Shown here in pieces: positions 12,797 to 21,092 of a stretch of DNA of 64,000 bases (position 1 is its first letter; each line of letters starts with the position of its first letter). This DNA is from Sulfuritalea hydrogenivorans sk43H. GTDB taxonomy: Bacteria; Pseudomonadota; Gammaproteobacteria; Burkholderiales; Rhodocyclaceae. The notes below the pieces were generated by a model. It was not told where the DNA came from. It was given only the letters and a program-made list of their open reading frames with translations, and did no database searches. Both the position numbers and the translations under genes were made by a program. The DNA lies in assembly GCF_000828635.1 (NCBI RefSeq), contig NZ_AP012547.1, forward strand, positions 3,720,001 to 3,784,000, read 5' to 3'.

Positions 12797-13255
12797 ATGT
12801 CCGAAAACGAACCGAATCGCCTGAGCTTCAATGAAGCCGTGGTCTTCGTCAAACAGCGCAAGCAGGCGGCGTTCGCCGCGATGCCGGTGTTCGGCGACGA
12901 AGAAGACGGCACCGCGGAAACCGCCGAAGGCGCACGCATCTTCATCCTGCTGCCCGATGAGGATGAAGGCTGGAGCCTGCGCTTCATCGCGGGGCCGTTC
13001 TTTACCGCCGCCTACGCGGCCAATGACACCATCCCCGCCGACGAGATTCCCGATCGCGTGCGCGAACTGCTGTTCATGCCGACACGCTGCGAGGAGGACT
13101 GGTTCAGCGACCAGCTGCAGGTACTTCTGGCCAAGCTGACGCAAGCCGCCGGCATTGGCGACCAGATGCCGGACTACGTGTCGCAAGCCACCAAGGGCGC
13201 CGGACCGGAAGCCGTCTTTCCGGTATCCTTCATCGGATTGAACAAGCCGCTTTGA
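12797..13255 (+). CDS. conserved protein of unknown function
   Basis: 152 residues, acidic, no signal peptide or membrane segment. Starts MSENEPNRLSFNEAVVFVKQ at ATG 12797, seven bases after AAGGAG, which rules out the longer upstream reading. Internal features are an acidic stretch (GDEEDGTAETAEGARIF) and WFSDQLQVLLAKLTQAAGI near the end. I do not recognise the family. It follows metH by 17 bases and precedes another unknown gene by 16, so the three may be cotranscribed. Confidence 0.7.
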   Translation: MSENEPNRLSFNEAVVFVKQRKQAAFAAMPVFGDEEDGTAETAEGARIFILLPDEDEGWSLRFIAGPFFTAAYAANDTIPADEIPDRVRELLFMPTRCEEDWFSDQLQVLLAKLTQAAGIGDQMPDYVSQATKGAGPEAVFPVSFIGLNKPL

Positions 13256-13271
13256 ACAAGGACTGCCCAGC

Positions 13272-13847
13272 ATGAGCCAGGAAATCCCGCGCGGCACCCG
13301 CGCCCACACCCCCGACCTGGACTGGAGCCAGGTGCGCGAAACCGTGCTGATGCTGGAGCTCGCCGCCGGGCAAGTCGATGCCGCGATGCGCGACTCGAAT
13401 TCCTCGGTCGACACGCTGATGGATACCTTCACCTCGATGGCAAGTACGCTGGGCATGATCGACGTGGCGCTGGGAACGCTGCCCGACACGGTCGGCAACG
13501 GCCTGGTCAAATCGGAAATCCAGGAAGGCGCCCGGCAGATTTCGCAGAAAGTGCATCACGCCATCATCGCCTTCCAGTTCTACGACAAGCTGGTGCAGCG
13601 CCTCGATCACGTCTGCCACAGCCTGAGCGAACTCTCGGCCGTGGTCAGCAGCACCGAGCGCATCTACAACCCGCAGGAATGGAGCGCGCTGCAGGAGCGC
13701 ATTCGCTCGAAATACACCATGGCCGAAGAGCGCGGCATGTTCGATGCGGTGATGGCGGGCGCCACGGTGCATGACGCGCTGAAGAACTACATGGCGGAGC
13801 GCATGCAGAAAGTGGAAGAGAGCAGCGGCGAGATCGAGCTGTTCTAG
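13272..13847 (+). CDS. alpha-helical protein of unknown function
   Basis: 191 residues, predicted mostly helical, cytoplasmic. The middle segment HHAIIAFQFYDKLVQRLDHV resembles the short conserved helix of CheZ-like and chemotaxis-associated proteins (a QDLTGQ-like position). The match is too short to name a function. AAGGA precedes ATG 13272. The 3' end overlaps the convergent DUF1840 gene by four bases. Confidence 0.7.
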   Translation: MSQEIPRGTRAHTPDLDWSQVRETVLMLELAAGQVDAAMRDSNSSVDTLMDTFTSMASTLGMIDVALGTLPDTVGNGLVKSEIQEGARQISQKVHHAIIAFQFYDKLVQRLDHVCHSLSELSAVVSSTERIYNPQEWSALQERIRSKYTMAEERGMFDAVMAGATVHDALKNYMAERMQKVEESSGEIELF

Positions 13848-14185
13848 ACGCCCCAGACCACGGGTTTTTTCTTCTTCAGCGACCACTCCAGCAGTTCCAG
13901 CAGCGGCACCGCGCGCTGCGTCAGCGTAACGAAGGGGCGCGAACTCTGCGCACCGCCGCTGCGATCGGGCTCGGTCCGCGGCAGGTCTTCCTCCTGCAAT
14001 CCTGCACGCTGCTGCTTGTCTTCCTCGATCGCGGCCTTGAGCCGGGCGATCGCTTCCGGCAATTGCTCGACGGTGACGATGCCCTTGTCGGTTACGTCCT
14101 TGCCCATGAGTTTCATCATGCGCTGGGCGACGTCGCCGAACATGATGACGTCGCCGGAAGCGGGAGACTGGAAGGTCACGATCAT
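13844..14185 (-). CDS. DUF1840 domain protein
   Basis: 113 residues matching the DUF1840 pattern along its length: DVIMFGDVAQRMMKLMGKD, GIVTVEQLPEAIARLKAAI and the C-terminal TLTQRAVPLLELLEWS followed by PVVWGV. This family of unknown function is common in betaproteobacteria. Cytoplasmic, no catalytic residues evident. Its promoter region contains the 88-base inverted repeat at 14204-14291. Confidence 0.8.
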   Translation of the reverse strand: MIVTFQSPASGDVIMFGDVAQRMMKLMGKDVTDKGIVTVEQLPEAIARLKAAIEEDKQQRAGLQEEDLPRTEPDRSGGAQSSRPFVTLTQRAVPLLELLEWSLKKKKPVVWGV

Positions 14186-14203
14186 CCGAAAAACCTCGGT
14201 TGT

Positions 14204-14291
14204 ATCCGCAGATTACACAGATTACGCAGATGACGCGATCCGACCAAGTAACGCCCCGATCCATCTGCGTTAATCGGCGAAATCTGCGGAT
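14204..14291. repeat. 88-base imperfect inverted repeat (ATCCGCAGATTA type)
   Basis: The left arm starts ATCCGCAGATTACACAG and the right arm ends AATCTGCGGAT; arms of about 30 bases pair imperfectly. The AT-rich sequence with repeated CAGATTAC/CAGATGA is unlike the surroundings. It fills most of the gap between the DUF1840 gene and the end of the alpha/beta hydrolase gene. I believe similar CAGATTACGCAGATTA-type palindromes are scattered in other proteobacterial genomes; only this copy is seen here. Confidence 0.7.
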
Positions 14292-14309
14292 CAAATGCTT
14301 CTGGCAGCA

Positions 14310-15113
14310 TCATCCTTCAAGCTCCCGCAACCAGTCGAGAATCTGCTGCGCCGGCTTTTTCCAGTCGCGCTCCAGCATCAGGCCGTGGCCCATGCCGGGA
14401 AAGACATGAGCATCCACGTCGTAGGTGCGGGCGGTCATTTCCACCAGCGAGGCGGGGATCAGGTGATCGAATTCCGCGCCCTGCACCAGCAGTGGCGTGC
14501 GCTTGACGCGCCCCGCGCGCGGCATGCCGAACAGCGACATGTCCCAGATGGCGCGATGCGATTCGGACTGCGAGCCCTTGTAGTAGCGCTTCAGGTCGTC
14601 GAGCGACACCGGCTGGGCGAACAGCGCCTCGCGCAGGGTTTCCAGCGAGGCCTTGCCGCCGCTCATCAGGCTGTTGAGGTCCTTCATCATGCCCGGCTTG
14701 GAAAACATCATGCCCATCGCCGCCGACAGCAGGCCTTGCGGCGGCACGGCACACATCAGCACGGCCCCGGGCGCGATGTGTTCTTCGAGATATTTCTGCA
14801 CCACGAAGCCGCCCATCGAATGCCCGATCAGCACCGGCGGCGCCGGCAGTGCCGCGGCCACGGCGGCGACATCGCGCACATAGTCGCCGATCGAAAAGCT
14901 GTCGAGGTGCTTGCGGCCCGGCGAGCCGCCGTGTCCGGAGAGGCTCACGGCATAGGCCGCGTAACCCGCCTCGGCGAAGAACGGCAGGAAATGCTCTTCC
15001 CAGCACCAGGCGGCGGTATAGGCGCCATGCACGAACAGCAGCGGCGTCGGCTGCGTTTTGCCCGCCGGCATGCGGACGAGGACTTCGTGATGTTCGAAAC
15101 GGGGTGGATTCAT
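14310..15113 (-). CDS. alpha/beta hydrolase
   Basis: 267 residues with an alpha/beta-hydrolase fold. Oxyanion HG in LLFVHGAYTAAWCWEEHFLP, nucleophile elbow GHSMGG, acid in EFDHLIP and catalytic His in GMGHGLM. No signal peptide. It starts MNPPRFEHHE at ATG 15113; the frame is open upstream, but the extension would run into the DUF2905 promoter. Substrate unknown; esterase or lipase-like carboxylic-ester hydrolysis is the family expectation. Divergent from the DUF2905 gene. Confidence 0.85.
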   Translation of the reverse strand: MNPPRFEHHEVLVRMPAGKTQPTPLLFVHGAYTAAWCWEEHFLPFFAEAGYAAYAVSLSGHGGSPGRKHLDSFSIGDYVRDVAAVAAALPAPPVLIGHSMGGFVVQKYLEEHIAPGAVLMCAVPPQGLLSAAMGMMFSKPGMMKDLNSLMSGGKASLETLREALFAQPVSLDDLKRYYKGSQSESHRAIWDMSLFGMPRAGRVKRTPLLVQGAEFDHLIPASLVEMTARTYDVDAHVFPGMGHGLMLERDWKKPAQQILDWLRELEG

Positions 15114-15190
15114 CGGCTGGGATTGCGGAGGGGCGGCACCCTCTGGTGGGATAAGATCGGCGGTCCGCCCAATTTTACCGCGCGCCATCC

Positions 15191-15379
15191 ATGCTGAAAT
15201 GGCTGATTGTCCTGTTTGCCACGGTTTTCGTATTCGGCCTGCTGCAACCGCGTTTGCTGCAATTGGGCCGGCTGCCGGGCGATCTGCGCTTCAAGCTGCG
15301 CGGCAGGGAATATTCCTTTCCCTTTGCCTCGGTAATCCTGTTTTCGCTGCTGGCCGCGTTTATCGGCTGGCTGCTCTGA
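15191..15379 (+). CDS. DUF2905 small membrane protein
   Basis: 62 residues: two transmembrane helices ([19 protein letters not shown] and [15 protein letters not shown]) around the conserved loop [20 protein letters not shown], characteristic of DUF2905. Function unknown. Overlaps the 3' end of the convergent cca gene by 20 bases. Confidence 0.85.
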   Translation: MLKWLIVLFATVFVFGLLQPRLLQLGRLPGDLRFKLRGREYSFPFASVILFSLLAAFIGWLL

Positions 15380-16580
15380 GGGTGCGCAAGGCCTCGACGC
15401 GCGCCGCGCCGATGTTGCCGGGGATGGCTCGCGGATCGGCGGTCGCACCGGCAATGGCCCCGGCATCGATCGCGCGCACCGCCGCAAGGGCCGCCCGCCA
15501 CGCCGCCGCCTGCACGTAGTCGCGCTCTTCCCAGCCCAGCCGGCCGCGATAGTCCGCCTCGCAGGCCAGCAGTATCAATTCGAAGCGCTCGGGGCGGCGC
15601 AGCGCGTCGCAGCGTTCCAGCAAGGTCAATTGGGTTTCCGGGCGCAGCTCGGCGACGCGATGCATGTCGCCATGGAAGCGCGCGACAAGACGCGCGACGT
15701 CGCGGCAATCGGTGGGGACGCGCAGCCGTTCGCAAACGGCTTCGACCATGGCCAGGCTCTTCAATTCGTGGCCATGGTGGCGCGGCAGGATGTCGGCCGG
15801 CGTGCGCCCCTTGCCCAGGTCGTGCGTCAGCGCGGCGAAGCGCGCCGGCAGCGCCGCGGACAGGCGCGCCGCCATGTCGATCACCATCATGACATGCACG
15901 CCGGTATCCACCTCCGGGTGGTAATCGGCGCGCTGCGGCACGCCCCAGAGGGCGTCCAGCTCGGGCAGCAGGCGCGCCAGCGCGCCGCATTCGCGCAGCA
16001 CGTCGAACATGCGCGACGGCTTCGCTTCCATCAGGCCGCGCGCCAGTTCCTGCCAGACGCGCTCGGACACCAGCGCATCGACCTCACCGGCGGCGACCAT
16101 GTCGCGCATGAGCCGCAGGGTTTCGGCGGCAATCGAGAAATCCGTAAAGCGCGCGGCAAAGCGCGCCACGCGCAGGATGCGCACCGGGTCTTCGGCGAAG
16201 GCCGGCGACACGTGGCGCAACACGCGCGCCGCCAGGTCGGCGCGACCATTGTGCGGATCGATGATCGCCCCCGTTTCGCCCCTGGCCATGGCGTTGATGG
16301 TCAGGTCGCGGCGCACGAGGTCCTGCTCCAGCGTCACGCCCGGCGCGGCATGAAAGGCGAAGCCCGCATAGCCCGGCGCGGTCTTGCGCTCGGTGCGCGC
16401 CAGCGCGTATTCCTCATGGGTTTGCGGATGCAGGAACACCGGAAAGTCGCGACCGACCGGAACGAAACCCTGCGCCAGCATGTCCTGCGGCGTGGCGCCG
16501 ACCACCACCCAGTCGCGGTCCTTGACCGCCAGGCCCATCAGTTCGTCGCGTACCGCACCGCCCACGGCGTAGATTTCCAT
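15360..16580 (-). CDS. cca: multifunctional CCA tRNA nucleotidyltransferase
   Basis: 406 residues. Class II nucleotidyltransferase head at the N-terminus: [13 protein letters not shown], the metal-binding [21 protein letters not shown] and [15 protein letters not shown]. The C-terminal HD phosphohydrolase domain has THDLGKG and HHGHE. The HD part makes this the longer gammaproteobacteria/betaproteobacteria form that also repairs tRNA 3' ends. Start MEIYAVGGA at ATG 16580. Nine bases downstream of the NDUFA9-like gene, in one operon with it and the lytic transglycosylase. Confidence 0.95.
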   Translation of the reverse strand: MEIYAVGGAVRDELMGLAVKDRDWVVVGATPQDMLAQGFVPVGRDFPVFLHPQTHEEYALARTERKTAPGYAGFAFHAAPGVTLEQDLVRRDLTINAMARGETGAIIDPHNGRADLAARVLRHVSPAFAEDPVRILRVARFAARFTDFSIAAETLRLMRDMVAAGEVDALVSERVWQELARGLMEAKPSRMFDVLRECGALARLLPELDALWGVPQRADYHPEVDTGVHVMMVIDMAARLSAALPARFAALTHDLGKGRTPADILPRHHGHELKSLAMVEAVCERLRVPTDCRDVARLVARFHGDMHRVAELRPETQLTLLERCDALRRPERFELILLACEADYRGRLGWEERDYVQAAAWRAALAAVRAIDAGAIAGATADPRAIPGNIGAARVEALRTLRAASR

Positions 16581-16589
16581 GGCGGCTTG

Positions 16590-17501
16590 TCAGTTGCGCA
16601 GATACATCGGCGCCACGCTTTCCAGCGGCGTCGCCTTGCGGCCGAAGGGCAATGCGCAACCGGCGTCGCATACGCTGGCGACCTGCATCGAGCGAATGTT
16701 GTCGCGCGTCATCGGGCCGTTGGGAATGAACTCCATGGCCCAGGCCTGCAGCCACGCAATGCCATGCGGCAGGCCGATCACGGCGCGCGGATGGCCCGAG
16801 ACGGACGCCGCGTAACTGACCAGCTGGCGCAGGCTGTACTGCGTCGGACCGCACAGATCGTAGCGGGCACCGATGCTGTCGGACCGCGACAGGCTGTCCG
16901 CCACGGCGGCGGCAACGTCCTCCACCCACACCGGCTGGAAGCGCGCCTCGGCACCGGCCAGCGGGAAGAAGGGCGCGATCATCGCCATGCGCGCGAACAG
17001 CGTAAGGAAGGAATCGCCCCGCCCGAAGATTACCGAGGGCCGAAACAGCGTGAGATCGAGCCCGGCATCGCGCAGCGTCGCCTCGCCCGCCGCCTTGGAG
17101 CGCAGATAGCCGGAAGGCGCATCGGCTGCGGCTTTCAGCGCGGAGACATGCAGCACCCGGCGCACGCCGGCCGCCTTCGCCGCCGCGGCGATTTTCCGCG
17201 GCAGCTCGACATGGGCGCGGGCGAAGCCCTTGCCGTAAGGCTCGCCTTCGCCGCCCTTGAGGATGCCGACCAGGCTGATCACGGCATCCTGCCCGGCCAT
17301 CAGCCGGGCCAGCGTCGCCGGATCATGGACGTCCGCGTCGACCACGCGTACGGTGGGCAGCACCAGAAGATGCTTGGCCTTTTCGCGACGGCGCGTCGGT
17401 AGCGTAAAGCAACAGTCGGCGCTGGCGGGACGGCGAGCCAGTTCGCGCACGATGGCGCTGCCCAGAAACCCGGTGCCGCCAATCACCAGAATGTTTTTCA
17501 G
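16590..17501 (-). CDS. NDUFA9-like NAD(P)-binding protein, apparent CTG start
   Basis: 303 residues, atypical short-chain reductase of the complex I NDUFA9 type. The dinucleotide motif GGTGFLGSAIVRELA is at the very N-terminus and DLTLFRPSVIFGRGDSF lies mid-protein. The first strand is KNILVIGG, so the start must be just upstream. The only suitably placed codon is CTG at 17501, seven bases after GGAGG and overlapping the upstream stop (CTGA). The next option, GTG at 17486, would delete half of strand 1. A 20-base motif copy encodes RPASADC around residue 20. Confidence 0.85.
   Translation of the reverse strand: MKNILVIGGTGFLGSAIVRELARRPASADCCFTLPTRRREKAKHLLVLPTVRVVDADVHDPATLARLMAGQDAVISLVGILKGGEGEPYGKGFARAHVELPRKIAAAAKAAGVRRVLHVSALKAAADAPSGYLRSKAAGEATLRDAGLDLTLFRPSVIFGRGDSFLTLFARMAMIAPFFPLAGAEARFQPVWVEDVAAAVADSLSRSDSIGARYDLCGPTQYSLRQLVSYAASVSGHPRAVIGLPHGIAWLQAWAMEFIPNGPMTRDNIRSMQVASVCDAGCALPFGRKATPLESVAPMYLRN
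17415..17434 (+). repeat. dispersed 20-base motif, exact copy
   Basis: GTCGGCGCTGGCG-GG-ACGGC, antisense to the NDUFA9-like gene, read as RPASADC after the first helix of the Rossmann fold. Confidence 0.85.
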
Positions 17502-19453
17502 GGCAGTTCCTCCACGCCCTTCTCGCCCTGTCCGCGCGCGCCGATCACGCCCAGCGTGCTTTTCAGCGACTGCGGGCGGCCGGAAAACAGCGTGTTGTAA
17601 TACACCGCGTTGCTCATGACCTTCTTGACGTAATCGCGGGTTTCGCTGAAGGGGATGGTCTCGGCATAGATTGCGCCTTCCAGGGGGTGTTCCGCGCGCC
17701 ATTTGCGGGCCCGGCCGGGGCCTGCGTTGTAGGCCGCGGAAGCCAGTACCGGATGGTTGTCGAGCGAGTCGAGCACCATCTTCATGTAGTTGGTGCCGAG
17801 CGTGACATTGGTGTCCATTTCGGTCACCCGCGCCGGGTGGAAGTTGCTCAGGTTGATTTTCTTCGCCACCCATTTCGCCGTGGCGGGCATGAGTTGCATC
17901 AAGCCCTTGGCGCCGACCGAGGACTTGGCGTTCATGATGAAGCGCGATTCCTGCCGCATCAGGCCATATACCCAACCGTTGTCGAGCGCCAGCTGGTCGG
18001 CCTTGGGTCGCACCTGATCGCTGAAGGGCGCAATGTAGCGCAGGCCGTAATTGTGCTGCGCCAGCGTGCGGTCGGCGGTATTGATGGCGCGATCCCAGAT
18101 CTCATGGCGCCGGGCGAACTCCGCGGCGGCGAGCAAGGCCCTGTCGTCCATGCCGCGCAGCGCCCATGCCCATTCGCGGATGCCTTCGAGGCGCATATCG
18201 ACGCGGAACAGCGCCAGCGCCCGGCGAAAACCCTGATTCGCTTCGGCGACGGCAAGCTCTTCCGCGCTGGGGGGCGTCGCGTGCGGCGGCACTTCGATCG
18301 TGCGGCCCAGCTCCTCGTCGGCAAGATTGCCGTAGAAGTTGGGCTGGCCGCCGATCTTCAGAAACAGCGCACGGGCCTCGCCGGGCTGCCCGCCGGCAGC
18401 CAGCGCGCGCGCCAGCCAATAGGTCCAGTCCGGCTGTGCGGCGATGTTGGGCGACATGGCGCCTATCGCGCGGCGCACCGCGCTCCAGTCATGCACCCGC
18501 AAGGCAGCGCGCACATGCCACGCCCGCTGCTCTTCGGACAGAGTCGTGCCGACCGCTTTTTCATACCAATCCAGGGCCTCGGGCTGGTGCCGCAGCGCCG
18601 TCTGCCAGGCGATCTGGCCCCAGGCGTAGGCGCGTTCTTCGGCGCTGAATTGCGCTTCGATGCGCGACCAGCGTTTTGCCGCATCCTGCGGATCGTTGCG
18701 CGCCAGGCGCTGCACCGCGAACAGCGCCACTTCGCGCCCGCCGCGTTTTGCGGCAAAGCCGGCCGGGAGCTTGTCGAAATACCGTGCCGGGCTTTGCGCG
18801 ATGGATTCCAGGCCGCGTCCGTCGAAACCTTCGCTGGCCGGCAAGTAGGCAGCCGCGCTGCGCGCTGCGCCCACGCGCTTGGCTTCGAACAGCCGGCGCA
18901 CGCGCTGCCAGACTTCTTCCACCGTCAGGCCGCCGGCCGCAACCATCTGGTCGACCAGCGTCTCGCAGGCTTGCGGCAGATCCTGCCCGCTGTTCCAGTA
19001 GGGCCGCACCGAATCCGGGGTGTTTGCGGCCTGCGCCGCGTAGCAACTTGTTTCGGCGTCGGGCACCATCAAGGCCGGCAACTCGCGCCTGAAGCTTTCC
19101 CAGTCGCCTTTCTTGCCCATCACGCGCAGCCAGTCGCCGCGCAATTTCTCCGCAAGATAGGCGCCCTGGTAACGGCCCAGATAGTCGGCTACCCCGCTTT
19201 CATCGCCATCGTCCAGACGCAGCCGCAAGGCCCAGTATTCGGCCCAGGCCTGCAGGGGATGCCCTTGCAACGCCTCGATCTGCCGCCCCAGACGAACCCG
19301 TTCGCCGTTGCGAAAAGCCTCCCGCGCCGACAAGAAAACCGTATCGCCGCGCTCGGCATAAGTCGGCGCTGGCGCCACGGCGATCCCCATGAAGGTCGCG
19401 GCGACAAGGCCGATGCGGCATAGAGACGTGACAGAGTTGGGGTTATAGTTCAT
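17498..19453 (-). CDS. slt: soluble lytic murein transglycosylase
   Basis: 651 residues. Signal peptide, a long alpha-helical TPR-like U-domain (about 40-460), then the SLT catalytic domain with GLMRQESRF carrying the catalytic Glu, SSVGAKGLMQLMP, NVTLGTNYM and AYNAGPGRARKW. Cleaves peptidoglycan to 1,6-anhydromuropeptides in the periplasm. A 20-base motif copy lies directly behind the signal peptide, giving VAPAPTYAERG. First gene of the slt - NDUFA9-like - cca operon, divergent from the cyclo-ligase gene 43 bases away. Confidence 0.93.
   Translation of the reverse strand: MNYNPNSVTSLCRIGLVAATFMGIAVAPAPTYAERGDTVFLSAREAFRNGERVRLGRQIEALQGHPLQAWAEYWALRLRLDDGDESGVADYLGRYQGAYLAEKLRGDWLRVMGKKGDWESFRRELPALMVPDAETSCYAAQAANTPDSVRPYWNSGQDLPQACETLVDQMVAAGGLTVEEVWQRVRRLFEAKRVGAARSAAAYLPASEGFDGRGLESIAQSPARYFDKLPAGFAAKRGGREVALFAVQRLARNDPQDAAKRWSRIEAQFSAEERAYAWGQIAWQTALRHQPEALDWYEKAVGTTLSEEQRAWHVRAALRVHDWSAVRRAIGAMSPNIAAQPDWTYWLARALAAGGQPGEARALFLKIGGQPNFYGNLADEELGRTIEVPPHATPPSAEELAVAEANQGFRRALALFRVDMRLEGIREWAWALRGMDDRALLAAAEFARRHEIWDRAINTADRTLAQHNYGLRYIAPFSDQVRPKADQLALDNGWVYGLMRQESRFIMNAKSSVGAKGLMQLMPATAKWVAKKINLSNFHPARVTEMDTNVTLGTNYMKMVLDSLDNHPVLASAAYNAGPGRARKWRAEHPLEGAIYAETIPFSETRDYVKKVMSNAVYYNTLFSGRPQSLKSTLGVIGARGQGEKGVEELP
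19362..19381 (+). repeat. dispersed 20-base motif, exact copy
   Basis: GTCGGCGCTGGCG-CC-ACGGC, antisense to slt, read as AVAPAPT at the signal-peptide junction. Confidence 0.85.
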
Positions 19454-19496
19454 TTACCGGCTTCTACCTGGCTTGCTCCGACTTCCACGTTAGCAC

Positions 19497-20096
19497 ATGG
19501 CTGTCCCCTCTCCGTCGACCGAACACACCGCCGATTCCTCCGTTTTTCGCGCTGCGCTGCGACGGGAGAAGCTCGCCGCGCGCATGGCGCTTGAGGAAAA
19601 AGCCCGCCTTGCGCTTGCGGCGCGGATCGAGGCGCATCTGGCGCAGCTGCTGATGCCGCTCGCACCGCAAACCTTGGCGTTCTGTGCGCCCGTGCGCGGA
19701 GAGTTCGATGCGCAACCACTGGCCACCCTCCTCATTGAACGCGGCTGGCGGGCCGCAATGCCGATTGTCGAAGCGCCTGAAGCACCGATGAGCTTCCGCA
19801 CCTGGACGCCTGCCACCGCCATGAGCACCGACCGCCACGGCATTCCGGTTCCGACCGGGGGCGAGCTTGTCACCCCGGACATTGTGCTGCTGCCACTGGT
19901 CGCCTTCGACACCCGGGGATTCCGTCTCGGTTACGGTGGCGGATACTTCGACCGCACGCTGGCGACACTGGTTCCCCGTCCATTTTCAATCGGCGTCGGC
20001 TTCGAACTCGCCCGCGTGGCGGACATCCGACCGCAAGCGCACGACCTGCGCCTCGATGTCGTGATCACCGAAACAGGCATCGTGCGCCATACTTGA
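19497..20096 (+). CDS. 5-formyltetrahydrofolate cyclo-ligase
   Basis: 199 residues. The N-terminal helix FRAALRREKLAARMALEEKA and the conserved C-terminal block LLPLVAFDTRGFRLGYGGGYFDRTL (phosphate and substrate loop GYGGGYFD) identify the family. Converts 5-formyl-THF to 5,10-methenyl-THF with ATP. No 6S RNA can fit in the 43-base upstream gap. Start at ATG 19497, without a strong ribosome site. Confidence 0.92.
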   Translation: MAVPSPSTEHTADSSVFRAALRREKLAARMALEEKARLALAARIEAHLAQLLMPLAPQTLAFCAPVRGEFDAQPLATLLIERGWRAAMPIVEAPEAPMSFRTWTPATAMSTDRHGIPVPTGGELVTPDIVLLPLVAFDTRGFRLGYGGGYFDRTLATLVPRPFSIGVGFELARVADIRPQAHDLRLDVVITETGIVRHT

Positions 20097-20180
20097 ACCA
20101 TTGCAATAACCTTCGATTTCAACGCCCAGCCTTGCATCCGTCACGATTTCAGTGAATCATGACAAAAAGAAAGCCCCCAT

Positions 20181-21086
20181 ATGCCTGACGAAAACTTCCC
20201 GCTGCTGGTATTTCAGCCCGTGTCCGGCCCCAATCAGGAATGGGCCAGCGTATATGTGCACGGCGCCGAACTGGCCGATGCGGCAGTGTTGGAGCGGCTA
20301 TTTGAAAAATTCGGCCTGGCGGAAGCGATATCCGGTCTGGCCTGCCTGCTGCCCGCGGGCGTGGTCGAGCGGCTCGATGGCGCCCGGCTGCCGGCCCGAC
20401 TGGTGGTGCAGGAGGCCGGCAGCCCGCCGCCGACCGCAACGCTTCCAGCCTCGACCGCGCACAGCGGTCCGCAACATACCTTGCTGCTGAAGCTTCTGGC
20501 CCAGATCACCCATGATGCCGAAACGCGGGATATCGAAGCCACGCTGAAGCACGATCCGCAACTCTCGGTGCAGTTGCTGCGCCTGGTCAATTCGGTGGCC
20601 TTTTCGCCCAGCACGCGCATCAACAGTTTTGCCCACGCGATTACCCTGCTCGGCCGCCGGCAGTTGCAGCGCTGGCTGCAACTCCTGCTCTATGCCAGCC
20701 AGACGTCGGGCGGCGCGGCAAATCCGCTGATGGCTGCCGCCGCGCTGCGCGCCTCGCTGATGGAAGGCCTGTGCAAGGCCACGGGAGGCGACCGGACGAC
20801 ACAGGACGAAGCCTTCATGGTCGGCATGTTCTCGCTGCTCGAAGTCCTGTTCGCACAACCCCTCGCCAGCATCATTGCGCCGTTGCGCCTGGCAGAGGAG
20901 ATCAGTACCGCACTGCTGCAGCACACCGGAAAACTGGGAATTCTGCTGACCCTGGCGGAGGCGGCCGGGGGAGGGCCGGAAATGGTCGCTCCCGCGCTGA
21001 AGCAGGCCCGGATCAGCAATGAAATCTGGTGCAAGGCCCAGATCGGGGCCCTGCACTGGACCACGCAGATCGGCCGGGAACAGTAA
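20181..21086 (+). CDS. HDOD-domain regulator with degenerate EAL-like N-terminus
   Basis: 301 residues. The first 95 resemble the vestigial EAL region of YuxH-type proteins (FPLLVFQPVSGPNQEWASVY) with no catalytic motif. An HDOD domain follows (about 100-295: LKHDPQLSVQLLRLVNS, INSFAHAITLLGRRQLQRWL). HDOD proteins lack HD phosphohydrolase residues and act as signalling adaptors. Six bases upstream of a PAS-PAS-GGDEF-EAL gene, so the two are probably one c-di-GMP signalling operon. Confidence 0.85.
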   Translation: MPDENFPLLVFQPVSGPNQEWASVYVHGAELADAAVLERLFEKFGLAEAISGLACLLPAGVVERLDGARLPARLVVQEAGSPPPTATLPASTAHSGPQHTLLLKLLAQITHDAETRDIEATLKHDPQLSVQLLRLVNSVAFSPSTRINSFAHAITLLGRRQLQRWLQLLLYASQTSGGAANPLMAAAALRASLMEGLCKATGGDRTTQDEAFMVGMFSLLEVLFAQPLASIIAPLRLAEEISTALLQHTGKLGILLTLAEAAGGGPEMVAPALKQARISNEIWCKAQIGALHWTTQIGREQ

Positions 21087-21092
21087 AGGACA

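Noticed and set aside
19454-19496. 6S RNA next to the 5-formyl-THF cyclo-ligase gene
   Set aside because: Only 43 bases are free, too short.
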